Shown: piece by piece, positions 1 through 11,735 of the stretch
Numbering within the stretch: position 1 is the stretch's first letter
Layout of the letters: each line of letters begins with the position of its first letter
Assembly (NCBI GenBank): GCA_032622095.1
Contig: CP136069.1
Location: 43,316,194 to 43,380,193, forward strand
Reading direction: 5' to 3'
Origin: Siphonodentalium dalli
Lineage: Eukaryota > Mollusca > Scaphopoda > Gadilida > Siphonodentaliidae
DNA length: 64,000 bases
Notes under the pieces: generated by a model
The model's database searches: none
What the model saw: the letters and a program-made list of their open reading frames with translations, nothing else
What the model was told of the DNA's origin: nothing
Made by a program: the position numbers and the translations under genes

Positions 1-1784
1 CTCTCAGTCTGGAGCATCTGGATATGCTCAAATGTCATCCCCAGTGTTCCAGGACACTAAAGTCCCTATAGCTTCACTTCTGAACAGAACGACGTTTGAT
101 AACAAATCGCATATGTGGTGCTTGCACTAACTCATTTAATAACGAATTACTGCATGCCATGCGACACTGTGCAGACGACCGATTGCTTTCGATCATGAGC
201 CTAGTATCATTAACCGATTCGGTGTGGCTACATTCATGTACTGTACGTGGACTCGAGTGATGAATGTTCATATCGGAATATACTAAAGTATAGCATAATT
301 ATAGTATAAATGCGATATTATCCACAAAATCACTGTGTGTGAGCCGATCGTTTATTTTCATCACTTACATAGTGTACGATAACCAAAACACCCAACGCTG
401 TGGCGATATATCTAAGAGATTTGTTCGCGGTGATCCATTCTACATCGACCTTTTGATTGGCGAAAAATAGCGAGGGCTATAGCCGTATGTTCTAAACAAC
501 AGGATGGCAGTTTTTCCCCGGTGTTATCGCTCACTCTTTGCGTACTGTTTGTTTACATACCATAGCGCACGAACTACAATAGCATGCTGTTTGCGCGATA
601 TTTATGATTGGTATAAGAACACAATCTATCTATATTTTAATATTCGTTCTGAATATGGCGGTTTTAATGGATGCGAAACTTTTAACAGCAAAAATACCCA
701 CCGCCATCGCTTACCTTATATTTAATAACGACTGGTTTATCCCGTAGTTACAGAATCGCGAACTTTACTATAAATCGTAATTACAATGTTAGCTACAACA
801 TAGACACGTTATAATGAATACATAGCTACTGTTGTAACATTATTAATTTTAGTTACATCTTAATCAGTTTGTGATGCCAACATTGTGTGTGTTGTGTGTT
901 TGGTGCTGTGGCACGCTGTCCTAATTGTGCAATCATTGTCATGCACTTCCCACAATCTCCCATTTCTGTTATAAATTCACTATATAATTCACCCACACAT
1001 ATACATGTACATACATATTTATGTGTGTCACTGTATCTTTATAATGTTCAAGATGCGCGTGTCTTGGGCAAGCCCTACACTTTGCAAAACAATGTGAAGT
1101 TATTATATTTGAAGTTATTCGAAAGGGGAATTTGTTTTCACGCTGATAAATTACATCATTTTGGCTTAATTTAGTGCAAGTGTCTATTAATGCGCTTGTA
1201 GCGTTTAGTAGTTTCGTGTTACGGCTTTTCCCAAAAAAAGTCCAAGTGCACGCGGAGTTATATGTAATTGATCCCGATATTCCATGATAATAATTCGTCC
1301 AATGCGAACTATATCGTGCAGTCTGATGTGATATTCTTTGCTCACAAGCAGACCGTGACCTCGTTGTGAAAAGGGCGCATTCATATTTAATTCAGGTTCA
1401 TCTGATCACACAGAGCTTCTTATTACCAACGCTATACCCCACAGTGGGGCGTTATCCGAGTAGGTTTGGTATCATCCCTTAATGACGGCTTCTCGTTGCG
1501 AGTTTCATTAACTGTTCTATGTTGCCGCTGTTTGCGTTTGTACCGCGCTAGCTATTCGTTTATCATTGCGATCACCAACCATATCGGTCTATATGTTCGA
1601 TAATATAACCGGAAGTCTTTTAATGTGATTACTCAGCAGAAACGTGTAGCCTGTCAAGCGAAGCTATGTCGCTGTCGACGGGAATAAGTGTCGAGATGGC
1701 AGAGATTGTCGTATTGACCAAAAAATGTGTACTACCTCGAAAAAAGAAAATTCAGGAATTGCACTCTTAAGGCATCATGTTCTC
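1..1784. other. Anonymous AT-rich DNA, no gene seen
   Basis: Only short open frames of fewer than 100 codons occur here, none with a recognisable motif or biased composition. No RNA gene was recognised. A possible decayed copy of MITE family II lies near 530-715 (separate entry). Confidence 0.6.
530..715. repeat. Possible decayed, rearranged MITE family II fragment
   Basis: TAGCATGCTGTTTGCGCGA (about 580-598) resembles the block seen intact at 9733, 12106 and 58553. Further right, AAAATACCCACCGCC (about 694-708) resembles the reverse complement of the GGCGGTGGGTATC found just inside the left end of those copies. The two pieces are not in the order of an intact copy, so this is a rearranged or chance resemblance. 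Confidence 0.3.
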
Positions 1785-1977
1785 GTTAAAGGCCCACTTA
1801 ATTTTCGAAGCTCCAATTGAGCGTAGTTCAGACGATGTTTTCTATGGAGTGTTACAGTCTATTTGCTTGAAAATGTTGGTGATGTCAGTCGAATGTTGCA
1901 TTCCTCCAATTGGCATAGCACTTGAATACTAAATTATCAGTTTTACGCACCCGAATAAGTCCATAATATGTCTTTAA
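1785..1977 (+). repeat. MITE family III, truncated copy
   Basis: The stretch with 'attcctccaattggcatagc', 'tatcagttttacgcaccc' and 'ataatatgtctttaa' matches the right half of the complete copy at 42364-42738 and, inverted, the copy at 10732-11026. The right end closes on TTAA at 1974-1977. The left end is missing, so this is a 5'-truncated fossil. Confidence 0.7.
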
Positions 1978-2282
1978 GTCAAAATATAGTTATCCATCTT
2001 TAATAAAATATGTTAATGAAGACATCCAGAGATCAATGATACCCAGGCTTATTTATCATCTGTATTAGATGTATCTTTATGTTTGTGATGGTCAAGTTGG
2101 CAATTAAATGCCCATCAATATTCAAACCCCCAGCTACTTTTATATAAAATATATGCCATATTATATACCATTTGAAACAGGAAGCTCCAAAACATTGTAT
2201 TATCAACTTATTCGGTGTAATAAACTGTGAACATGTTGTTTTTGCTGAGACACCGACTTGGTGTTCTGGGCTCAATATTAAT

Positions 2283-2350
2283 TATTTTCAATGGAATGGA
2301 AATAACTCTATATCTTAAGATATATAATTATTCCCCTTCCATTGAAAATA
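2283..2350. repeat. Short inverted repeat (hairpin)
   Basis: TATTTTCAATGGAA on the left pairs with TTCCATTGAAAATA on the right around an AT-rich loop containing CTTAAG, with further pairing of AAATAA to TTATT. It may be a tiny MITE or a hairpin-forming sequence. No target duplication was identified. Confidence 0.6.
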
Positions 2351-2840
2351 CATTTTTAGTTTGAATTATGTTGCATTCTGGGACAAATAACGGGGGAAAT
2401 ATTTCAATGATTTCAAAAGTTTTCTATTTCTCTATGCGCATCTTCTGAGACACAGACGTTTCAAATGGTGATGAATTTTAATAATATTTTATAGCAAATA
2501 TTGTTATTAAAACCGTATACCAAGGCACTATAAAAAATAATCGGCGACTCGAAAATTACATGGGCCTTTAAAATAAGCAAATAATTGCAGCAGGAGCATA
2601 ATTTAGTCCAATCCTTATATTCAGTGTAGACCTTTGATAATCACCAACAACTACCAGATTATATCGAATTGCCTGATTTTTGGCATGGAGTATTTTTTGG
2701 TATCAGTCTTTCGTGTGGGTCAAAAATTTCATCATACCTCTCAATGCTGATAACATATGCACATAATTAACCCTTTCTTTACTTAATAATCATTGACGAG
2801 TATTTCCCGTAGGCAATGTTCAGATCATTATTTCAAGAAT
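2351..2840. other. Anonymous AT-rich DNA
   Basis: No coding potential, repeat family or RNA gene was recognised in this stretch. Confidence 0.5.
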
Positions 2841-3090
2841 TTAGAAAATATCCCCGGAATCCCGCTGGGATTCCGCCGAGATCCTGGCGGGATTTTTGAT
2901 CAGGATCTTATGGAATCCCAACGGAATTTAGGTCGGAATCCCGGCTTGCTTTAGGTCGGTATCCCAAAAAATCCCAACCAAAATTCCCGTTAGTATCCCG
3001 ACCAAATTTTGCTATAAACCCGGCCACATTCCGCTATTATCCCAGCCTAAATCCCGTCGGGATCCCGATATATATCCCGCCGGGATTCCT
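2841..3090. repeat. GGGAT/ATCCC motif array, copy 1
   Basis: About 250 bp are dominated by irregularly spaced ATCCC and GGGAT pentamers, often joined as ATCCCGNCGGGAT palindromes (for example TCCCGCCGGGATTCC at the right end). The left boundary reads TTAGAAAATATCCCCGG. A second array with a related boundary in inverted orientation lies at 8475-8655. The GC-rich islands stand out from the AT-rich surroundings. They could be subterminal binding-site repeats of a DNA element. Confidence 0.7.
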
Positions 3091-3779
3091 ACCTATAATT
3101 ATTATATTCCATTCCATTCAATTCCCTGTAATTTTTTGTTTTTTAATAATCTTTTTTCGAATCAAAAACATGAACATGGATTTACAAACTGTGGCAATGA
3201 AGCAACACATTGTTAAAATATCTCTTATTGACATATAATTGTTTTAATTTTATTTCTGGTTGAAATGTGTTGCACATGCAATCTCAGAGTAAAGAATAAG
3301 CTACGTCTCACTGAGACCCGGTTGACATTGATTTTTCAGCAGAGTCTCTGTGACACCCAGCGTATTCCGCCCCTATAAGATCACAGGCTCCACATACCCA
3401 TATGCGTGCTAACAGTTAATACTACTGAGTAGTATATGATACGTTAGAAAGCGTAAAGGGATACATTTCAAGAGTATATATCTAACTCTGTAAGTTCATT
3501 TTTAAAAGTATTATGCTTTTTATGTGTAATTTAGATGCGAAGTGCCTGCATTTTATTGGCTAATCGACATATAAAATATAACATAGTGCAACTTCAGAGT
3601 CTATTTACCAGAATATCTTCTGTATTATGCATATGTATCTATAACGAATTGTCGCATAGTTACAAATGGCAATTTAAATATATACTTAAATAAAAAAAAT
3701 AACTGTTAGTAGAAATTTATACGATTTTCATGAGCTCATATATCAGATGGACTTAGCGATGTGACAAATCATTTTGGAA
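3091..3779. other. Anonymous AT-rich DNA
   Basis: No gene, RNA or repeat family was recognised. Confidence 0.5.
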
Positions 3780-3839
3780 CAAATTTGATTTTTGAGACAA
3801 TGCAAAAAAAAAATTGCATTGTTTCAAAAATCAAATTTG
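3780..3839. repeat. 26-bp-arm hairpin
   Basis: The left arm (3780-3805, starting CAAATTTGATTTTTGAGACA) is almost exactly the reverse complement of the right arm (3814-3839), separated by a run of A. Only one mismatch is visible. It could form a strong cruciform or RNA hairpin. No TIR-type ends or target duplication were recognised. Confidence 0.8.
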
Positions 3840-3959
3840 CTTCTAAAAATAGGCACCTAGTGTGTTGTATAGTCCCAATCATGTTCTAAGAGCAATGCTC
3901 GCCATGTTTCGGAGGCATAGAATATATAACATTGCTGCTGTGTCGTACCATACATTTTT

Positions 3960-4440
3960 GAACAGGTTTTCTATTAATTTCCACCTTTCTTGGAAGTGTG
4001 GAATCTTCGCAGATAAGGTCTCAAAGCAATAGGCAAAAATGTTAATCTGTTTTGGAAAGATGTTCTTCATGCATGGTCATTCCTTCAGCATAATAATACC
4101 ACAACCCCTTTAGATATCACCTGTGAACCTTTATAGTATAATGTAAAAATCTGCATCAATAAGATGTTTTTAATAGACAGTGGATATCAAATAATATATA
4201 TTATATAAACGATCTAATGAAGAACACAAATCTTGCATCTTTTATATGAATGCTCGATATGAAAATCAGTGTTACAGCTGAAACAAAAACTAGAAGAACT
4301 CTGTGGAATAAATTTGAATATATCACCAGAAAATGTGATATTTGGACTTTACAGGTTAAGTGACTGTAATACATAAATAAACAACATATGTATACTTGTA
4401 TTCAAACGATAAATATACTCGTGTAAGGTGAGAGAATCAT
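3960..4440 (+). pseudogene. L1-Tx1-like LINE, degenerate C-terminal region
   Basis: Conceptual plus-strand translation, with frameshifts and stops, gives successive blocks that resemble the region after the reverse transcriptase in L1/Tx1-type LINEs: NVNLFWKDVLHAWSFLQ near 4038, CEPL-stop-YNVKICINKMFLI near 4120-4175, HLLYECSI near 4235-4258, LKQKLEELCGINLNISPENV near 4280-4340 followed by IFGLYR, and a block resembling CKRYIYSCK near 4400-4430. Family assignment rests on remembered family patterns, not on a search. The polymerase domain itself is absent, so this is a 5'-truncated dead copy. It is interrupted by in-frame stops and is not expressed as a protein. Confidence 0.6.
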
Positions 4441-6300
4441 TGTTGTTGGCTTACTAGAGTGGCTCAGGCTGCTCCCCTGAAAAACTTCGCCTCCAAAAAA
4501 AGAAGTTTAGTTCCCTGTAAAATTCGTCCCACATATATCCCATATATCCCACAATAACCCATTCACGCTTGAAGAAAATTATTTGGTGGCATATCAACGA
4601 GATACCTGAATCTTTGATATATAAGAAACGCCAAAGGCTCACAAGGCACTGAATGTGAATGGAAAATTTAATTCCAACAATCAACTTATTAATATCAACA
4701 TGTCAGATTTCCACAACATTAGCCTGTCAACCAACTAAAACAGATCTGTAGCTCCATCAAGTACGTTGTCAACGTTTTACTCATTGTGGTATTTTCCAGA
4801 AAATTTATGGAACGTGTCCCAAATAATTTTTTCTTTTGTTTTTTTAAGAGTGCAGTTATTGATACCACAAATAAATTGATGAAATACTTGTTTTCTTGGT
4901 AATAATTATTTAAAAATTGTAAAAGTATGTACGAATTTTCAGCTGTGCCGACCCCACGGCGTATTAAACATGTGTTGCGTAAACTTTACTGTTACAGTGT
5001 CAGCCGTTTTATCAACAAACAGTTACATGGTGGACTATATCATATTAACTGTAACATTCAGAAATATACTAGAACAAAAATATTTTCAACTAAACTAAAT
5101 TATTTAATTTCCAATTGCATTTGGTGTTGTTTGTTTGTTAAATGACTTTCACTGTAACATTAATGTTTACGGGTTAAAAATGCGAAATCTCATCACTGGA
5201 TAGTTGTAAAAAAGTCTATTATTAAATGTCCTGCTAATGATGGTTTTAAAACCATTTTTTAGTTTCACAATTAACGAGTGCCTTATGTTCCTTTGACCTA
5301 TAAATTTTAAATGTTATATTGTGAGACAATTGACCCAAAGCAATACTAGTATCACACTTTAAGGAAAGTGAAGCAGAGAAATGTGAAACTAATTTATTAA
5401 CATTTAAGATGGGACAAATAAAACAATGAAAAATAAGTTAAAATGTATATACATTATCACATAACAAATCGCAGAACAAATATACAAACACGTCCACAGT
5501 AGATGACGCACCAGAGATCCAATATTCATTTGATGTTATAGTATGTCCATTAGTTCCAGGTGGGGCAAATAAAAATACTAAATTATTTTTATGTACATTA
5601 GCACATCACACAATAAACAAAATCTTATTGTGTAGAGCACGTTTGCAGGCCACAAGTTTCACTGCATATTTATGTCGATAAAACTTGTTTTATCAACTTG
5701 TTATACATTTCTAATGATTTATAATATAAGTGATAACTGTAATCAAACTCTGCTTTGGTATTACTATATATATTTGTCAGGTGTACGCATCGACATAATG
5801 GCAAAAAGGAAATTGTTCGAAATTTTAGCTAATCGAATATCCAATTACCAAAGATATGATCTTTCAAATATGTTCGTCAACCTAATTTCCCCGATGCATT
5901 ATCTGAAGGTAAATGTCCAACACATCAATCTTAGACCAGATTTCCTTTGTCATTAATAGCTAGCAACTTCAGTCAACGTATACTACATGTTATATGTAAA
6001 TGGTTATATTTAAATATTAAACTTGAATACAATGTTTCAGATCTTGTGGTATCGTGTCTTCCACATTTCAGGTAACTGTTTTAATCACCTTAAATTAAGA
6101 AATAATTAAATGTGTATGAGTGAAATTGTTTGAATCATAGTGTGAATTGTATGTTTTGATGTCAGTATTCAGCTAGAAATGACAAAGAAAAGCTTATCTG
6201 AGATACTACGGGATTATTTCCAGTTATTATTTATAAATGAAATTTGTGCCCAGAGCGGCTTGTTATCGAACTAGGTCAATATGGCTTCAATGTGCCCTTA
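4441..6300. other. Long anonymous AT-rich stretch
   Basis: About 1.9 kb with no open frame longer than about 95 codons and none with recognisable content. The beginning (to about 4700) may be the remainder of the LINE fragment to its left. No RNA genes or clear terminal inverted repeats were seen. Confidence 0.5.
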
Positions 6301-6390
6301 AGCCGAGTAATGTCATTTATGACATCACTAATCCGAGTAATATCAATTTACGACATCACAAATCCGAGTAATATGGTTTTACGATATGCA
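6301..6390. repeat. Three tandem ~31-bp repeats
   Basis: Units starting A(G/T)CCGAGTAAT at 6301, 6331 and 6362 each continue into a (T/C)GACATCAC-type or similar ending. The three copies differ by a few bases, so this is a small, decayed minisatellite. Confidence 0.7.
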
Positions 6391-7206
6391 GTAACTCTAT
6401 TTCACTGCTAAATAATGTGTAAAATATTTTGCACTCATCCCTGGCTCAAATTATATCATTTGTTGCATATAGTATAACAGGAGATCGACCAATAACTGGC
6501 TGTATTTAGTGTACATTCCCCATTTAAATCACAATAACGCGGTGATAAAATCAATAAATGTGGGGAATTTACTTGAAACATTTGTTGTTGTTGTTTTGAA
6601 AACGTAGTCAAGAAAGCCACTGAATGAAACTTTATAACTACTGTTACAATCCAGTATGGCTTCATTAAATATTTTGTTGGTATATATTGTGTTCAAAGCA
6701 GAGATATCTCCACTCCACAAGATATATAGTCATATAATTCACTATTGATTGGCTATGGTATTCCCTCCGGAGTCATTTAAAGGTTTTATTTATACCGTGA
6801 AGTGGACTCATCACATTCAGAGCTATAACCAAATCAGCATTGTTTACTTCTGTTCATCCTTGAAATTATTTTTAATTTGTGGTATAGGGCAGACCTCTTA
6901 TGCCGACCTTAATCCCACTAAAGCATCATTGAGTAGTTGTCCCATAGGAAATGTTCAGATAATAAGTTCAACAAACTTCTCGTAAACTTATTATTTCAAT
7001 ATTTCCCTCAATAAATAGTATTCCTTCTGCACTTTCATCTGCCGTCTGCTTTTATCACCTTAACATGCCTCCAAATGAATAATTTATCAGAGAAGCGATT
7101 TTGGTGGAAGAACCTTGATGGTAACATCTGCTAAAATACGATTTGGGAAATGTACGATCCAAGATGATATCAAACATTGACGGCCGCTTCCGAGAAAAAT
7201 GGAACT
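6391..7206. other. Anonymous AT-rich DNA
   Basis: Contains a short GTT run near 6576-6594. No gene or recognised repeat family. Confidence 0.5.
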
Positions 7207-7805
7207 CATAAACAGAGATAGAGAGAGATATATATATCATTTATTTTCGTGACATGTGTATCCATAATCAAATACAAAATATGGTAAAAATACAATAAAC
7301 ACCCGGCCAATAAGGCCTATATGTCACGCTTAATATCAATCAAGTTGCACACGTGTAAGGAATATTTTGCGTATCAATTCCTGCAAAATATAATTAAAAG
7401 AAAATTAAACTTTAATTCTAATTCATTGCATATATACATTAACCACTACTATAATCGATAGCTTTTCTATTTATATAGATAATTCTTTATTTTGCCGAAA
7501 GCGTCGGAGAGATACTTAGATAAATGTCGTGGATAAGATATTATTTCTGCTAATGCGTCATCAAATTTTCCTTCCGAAACCAATTCAGAGATTATTTTGG
7601 GTACCAATTTTAAAAGTAATACCCTGAGGTCATGATAATAAGGGCAACGCAAGAGAAAGTGAGTTTCATATTCAATCTCGTTCATGTTACATATGATGCA
7701 AATACGTTCATGGAGTTTCTCATTCTTGAAACGTCCAGTTTCGACCCTTAAAGGGAAAATGGCACATCGGAATTGTGCCAAAATAGAACGATGTTATTTG
7801 TGTAA
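7207..7805 (-). pseudogene. Non-LTR retrotransposon 3' end with zinc-knuckle-like C-terminus
   Basis: The minus-strand frame from about 7805 to 7467 encodes HRSILAQFRCAIFPLRVETG followed by a Cys-Cys-His-Cys pattern (CIICN...THFLLRC). This layout is typical of the C-terminal tail of jockey/RTE-like retrotransposon polymerases found in marine invertebrates. The frame ends at 7467 and is followed by an AT-rich 3' region with AGGCCTTATTGGCC, an AATAAA and a TA/TC microsatellite tail near 7207-7235, which fits a LINE 3' end. Everything upstream, including the whole reverse transcriptase, is missing and an in-frame stop lies just 5' of the HRS block. It is a 5'-truncated, inactive copy. The fragment at 45390-46283 could belong to a related family but covers a different part of the protein. 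Confidence 0.75.
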
Positions 7806-8474
7806 AATCATAAACAAGGTAGATTGAGTATAGCTACTCATAGATTAGTTCAAGGCTAACGTGGATTAGACGTATATACTCCCTTTATTGGGTATAGTAC
7901 GTTTTTGAATTTAGAAGGAAAGAGCACACCATTTGAGGCTAATGGGGTACACTGCTAGCAGGTTAAACGTTTGACCAGTCCCTGACGCACTATCGTCCAC
8001 ACTGTAATAACGACGTAATAACGAGGTGTATAGTACGGGGGCCAGCAGCCAAATAAAAAGTAACAAATAATGATTAGGGCCGCACAGTTCCCACTTGTGA
8101 TCGTACATTTTCGTCATCATTGTTTGTGCTAGCTGCTAAAAGTGCCTCATGCATTCTCCATTTCGATACATACGGTAAATAGTGGTGTTTCCACGCAGCT
8201 CTTCCCAGAAAACCACTCTCTATATAGCAGGCTAATTGTATACATGACATCTCGGATCGTAACAATAATCACTTAATTATTCAGACAACGAAATCCTTGG
8301 ATAAAATATTTAAGCATGAATAACCTGAAATGACATGCTTAAATGGCATGTTGTGCAGTACTCAGTTCTGGAAGTCCTATATAATTATAGTCATCTATAG
8401 AATGCCTCTTGTAATTTCTGTTTTACTATATATTGGGTATACGTACGACGTTGTTCGGAACCAGAATTATGATA
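7806..8474. other. Anonymous DNA
   Basis: No gene or repeat family recognised. Confidence 0.5.
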
Positions 8475-8655
8475 TATATAGGAAAATGTCCGGACCGAGA
8501 TCTCGTTCATTTTCCGTTCATATCCCGTCGGGATCTCGTCGGGATAATTTATTCCGATCGGGATCCCTGACTACGACCGGGATCCCGCCGAGATTCCGGA
8601 CTATATCCAGGATCCCGGCGGGATAGACACGGGATCCCGGTGCTATTTTCTAAAA
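8475..8655. repeat. GGGAT/ATCCC motif array, copy 2
   Basis: A dense run of CGGGATCCCG-type palindromes (for example GATCGGGATCCCTG, ACCGGGATCCCGCC, ACACGGGATCCCGGTG). It ends CCGGTGCTATTTTCTAAAAT, the inverse of the left boundary type of array 1 at 2841. The two arrays appear to be relatives in opposite orientation. They carry many more GGGAT units than chance would give in this AT-rich DNA. Confidence 0.7.
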
Positions 8656-9359
8656 TGAAATGTATCCGTTCGTCTGTCTGCTTATGTTTCCTGAAAATCC
8701 CTCCAATTGAATAATGGGCCATTCCAAAATGTATACTTTTATAACTGAGATGGGAGATTCCATTCAGTAAAGGGAGGGCTAATATGTGGCTATATATAAT
8801 CGCATGCGTACATTGAATTGGTCGGTTCAACAGGTAACGTGATATCACAACGTGTTGCATTTAATAGTAGACCGAAGATAATGCAGGGAAAAATCAATAA
8901 TACAGTATTGCGGAGACAAGCGCTCTGTCACAGGGTAAGGTACCAGGAATCTCCGATCAACGCTGTGCAATCAGAAATTGTCTAGTCATGAAACTCTAGC
9001 TTCCTCACTCAAAAAAACGTGCTATTAATCAATTCCACGACCATAAAAGTCTCAATGTTATTCAGAACAAATCCTTCTGAACTTTGAGTTGCAAATATAT
9101 GTGATATTATATATAGCTAGAATATACGAAATGATTGCAAGTTTGAATATGTCCCTTTAATTTGGTTTACATTAATGAGTCATATTATTCGAATGTCCTT
9201 GCGAAAAAGTGCCCATCAATAACAAGTCAAAACAAACTTGCGAAATGATCGAAGTACACACACGATTTTATAAGCAAAATTCCTAAATTCTCTAAATTTC
9301 CATTTCACATATATGTACCTTCCAAAAATTAGCCCTGGTTGCACAGTAACTAGCTTTAC
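8656..9359. other. Anonymous AT-rich DNA
   Basis: No gene or recognised repeat. Confidence 0.5.
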
Positions 9360-9862
9360 TTAAAGACACGGTTGGCCTTGGCGGTGGGTATCATGTGAAA
9401 ATATACCAACCCGTCAAAAACCGCCACAAACAGAAAGAACATCAAAATGTAGATAGACTTTGTCCGTATACAAATACGAAATATCGCATAAACAGTATGT
9501 TATGGTCATATGTTTGACCATTGTTATGTAAACAAAAGCATAAAAAGTTACTTTTCTGGTGTTTGTTTATATTATGATGGTAAACATAAAGAGCGTTATT
9601 TGTTGGTGAATTCCTGATATGGAACTAATAAAGAGCGTTTATGTCATTTGTGTGTGATTAGCCAGTAGCATTGTGCTGTCTTCTGTAACACAATCAGGCT
9701 CTTGCTTATGTAAAATATAGTAGGTCTTTATGATAACATGCTGTTTACGCGATGGTCATGGTATATATGAACGGAACTGTATGCGTTTTAATGTTTTTCT
9801 GTTTACGGTGTTTGGAACAAATATGAATATTTTCGACAATTAAGGCCGCACGTGCCTTTTAA
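9360..9862 (+). mobile_element. MITE family II, copy A (TTAA-flanked)
   Basis: Bounded by TTAA at 9360-9363 and 9859-9862. The left end reads AGACACGGTTGGCCTTGG and the right end AAGGCCGCACGTGCCT, so the ends are imperfect inverted repeats of the type AGGCACGNNNGGCCTT. It aligns along nearly its whole length with copies at 11732-12233 and 58176-58645. TTAA target duplications are characteristic of piggyBac and Kolobok transposons; no transposase is present, so the element is non-autonomous. It contains the paired AAAGAGCGT boxes at 9588 and 9630 and the TGTTTACGCGATGGTCATGG block near 9741-9760. Confidence 0.85.
9588..9638 (+). promoter_or_regulatory. Paired AAAGAGCGT boxes, 42 bp apart
   Basis: Boxes at 9588-9596 and 9630-9638 in the same orientation, with TTCCTGATATGGAA between them. 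The same 42-bp register occurs at 11960/12002, 15787/15829, 40865/40907, 58400/58442 and, on the minus strand, at 52117/52159. Function unknown; a paired protein-binding site is an inference. Confidence 0.55.
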
Positions 9863-10731
9863 AAACCCCCAGATTGTGCACCTTGTAGTCGCCCCAATGG
9901 ACATTGGCTCATCGGCGACAGTGTAATTGAATTTTCTGATGTTATTAAAAACCTCGGTGTGACCATCGACAAAAACTTCTCAATGTCATCTCACATCAGC
10001 AACCTATGCAGGTCCTTATATATGGAGCTCCGGCGCATTTCGCATGTACGTCCATATATCTCCGAACAATCCACACAAATATTGATGTCCTCATTTGTGT
10101 TATCCAAAATCGATTACTGTAATTCTATTTTAGCAGGACTCCCAGATTATCAACTTCACAAACTTCAAAAAATTGTTAATATTGCTGCAAAAATTGTGTG
10201 CCGTGCAGGCAAATTTGATCATGTTACCCCACTGTTGTATAAATTACATTGGCTTCCCATATTTGAACGAATTGTGTACAAACATGCTACTTTGTGTTAT
10301 AGAAAGTCGGATATTGATAATGCTTTGCCACCATATATTGATACATTGTTGGTCAAATATGTACCTGCTCGACCACTTCGATCACAGGATGCGAATGCGA
10401 TGGTTGTACCTAAACGAGATCTGATGTACTTTGGTCGCCGTTCTTTCGAGGTCTACGGGCCGACCATTTGGAACAACCTTCCCAAAGAGGTGAAACAGTC
10501 TGACTGTTTGGAAACATTCAAATCGGCCCTAAATACTCACCTATTCATCTCCCATTTCGGACAAATAACATCAGAAAACGTTGAGGAGACTTAATTATTG
10601 AAATACATGCATATTATTTATTGCGTATATGTTATAGTGTGAATGTGTGTGACTGCGTTTGTGTGAATTGTTCAGCGCCATGAGCCATACGGGATATGGC
10701 GCTATACAAATACTCTATATTATTATTATAT
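9863..10731 (+). pseudogene. L2/CR1-like LINE, 5'-truncated, with 3' end
   Basis: An open frame runs from about 9865 to 10594. Its upstream part reads GDSVIEFSDVIKNLGVTIDK, followed by SHISNLCRSLYMELRRI, DYCNSILAGLPDYQLHKLQK, LHWLPIFERIVYK, YVPARPLRSQ, FGRRSFEVYGPTIWNNLP and SALNTHLF. This block order is the classic C-terminal part of CR1/L2-clade reverse transcriptases, after the catalytic YADD region, which is missing here. After the stop come a GCGCCAT...ATGGCGC stem-loop near 10675-10702 and a TTATTATTATA tail, both typical of L2/CR1 3' ends. The insertion starts directly at the TTAA of the family II MITE and ends at the TTAA of a family III MITE. The frame is unusually intact for a truncated copy, so the insertion may be fairly young. 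It cannot transpose by itself. Confidence 0.9.
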
Positions 10732-11026
10732 TTAAAGACATATTGTGGACTTGTTCGGGTGCGTGGAATTGATAAGTTAGTACTCAGGAGCTATGCCACC
10801 CTGCGAAATGTAACCTTCTACTAACATCGTCGAAAATTTCAAAGAAATCGACCATACCACTCCATAGATATCATCATCTTAACTACACCCAGTTGTAAAT
10901 ATTTACATCTCGATTCTGGAAGGAACAATCGGCGATAATCTAACACAAATAATTTCGCCATCGAAACTCATTGCATTTAATTAATATATAAGGATAACCT
11001 TATCGGAGTGTTTCGCATCACTTTAA
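10732..11026 (-). mobile_element. MITE family III, copy at LINE 3' end
   Basis: Flanked by TTAA at 10732-10735 and 11023-11026. It matches, in reverse orientation, the element at 42364-42738 (shared blocks include GGACTTGTT, TTGATAAGTTAGT, GTAAATATTTAC and CGGAGTGTTTCGCATCACTT). The two ends are not strong inverted repeats of each other beyond about TTAAAG. It begins exactly where the LINE tail stops. Confidence 0.75.
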
Positions 11027-11697
11027 GATATAGTAAAACATCATTTGCTATTTGACTTTGTTGTTATTGTTGCAAAATTTATTTAAAAATAAATTGGAGC
11101 AAGGACAATAACTTCTACAATAACTCCCTTAATTTGAACTTCCCGGTAGTAAAAGTAAATCTGGGTATTATAATTTCATCCCAAGTAAATACATATGCAT
11201 GGTGAATGAGTATTGCTATCTAAGCTGACGTCTGCCATTGTTGCTGGTTAATCGCACGCTGTCATGATATGAAGACTGGTTCCTTGTCCAAAACTGCGAT
11301 AATCTCAAAACGTAGAAACTTGACGCCTTCTGTATTCGTGGTCTGGACGGGGGCTCTGAGTATCTATATATATGTCAAGATGCCAGAGCTTCACAACAGT
11401 TAATATGCTATAAAAGACACTTACTTTTTTTTATCAAAAGAACTAGACATTTGAGCAGGAAGGCGGTTCCATTTAACCATGTTTCTCGTTCATGTCCAGG
11501 CTATATACTTGATGATGACCCTGCTGTGCTGTTTGAGTCAAAATAATCGAATTAGTATTCATGACGTGGGCAATTATATTTACGTCATGCCAACGCCAAA
11601 ATGGTTAAGGTTTAAAAAAAACAGTCCAATATGGCCTCCAGGAATATGTTTATCAAATTTTTAAATTGGTAGAAAAGTATCAAAAACGTCACAAAAT
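11027..11697. other. Anonymous DNA
   Basis: No gene or recognised repeat family. Confidence 0.5.
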
Positions 11698-11735
11698 TTA
11701 AAGAAAACAACAATCAATGTATCATATGTAGTTAA
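11698..11735 (+). repeat. 38-bp direct repeat bounded by TTAA (left copy)
   Basis: TTAA, 30 bp containing AACAACAATCAATGTATC, then TTAA. It is repeated without a mismatch at 12230-12267 on the other side of the family II MITE. The MITE's own TTAA targets are the inner edges of the two copies. Confidence 0.95.

Noticed and set aside
7055-7240. Small minus-strand frame overlapping the LINE tail
   Set aside because: It lies in 3' UTR and microsatellite sequence with no motif.
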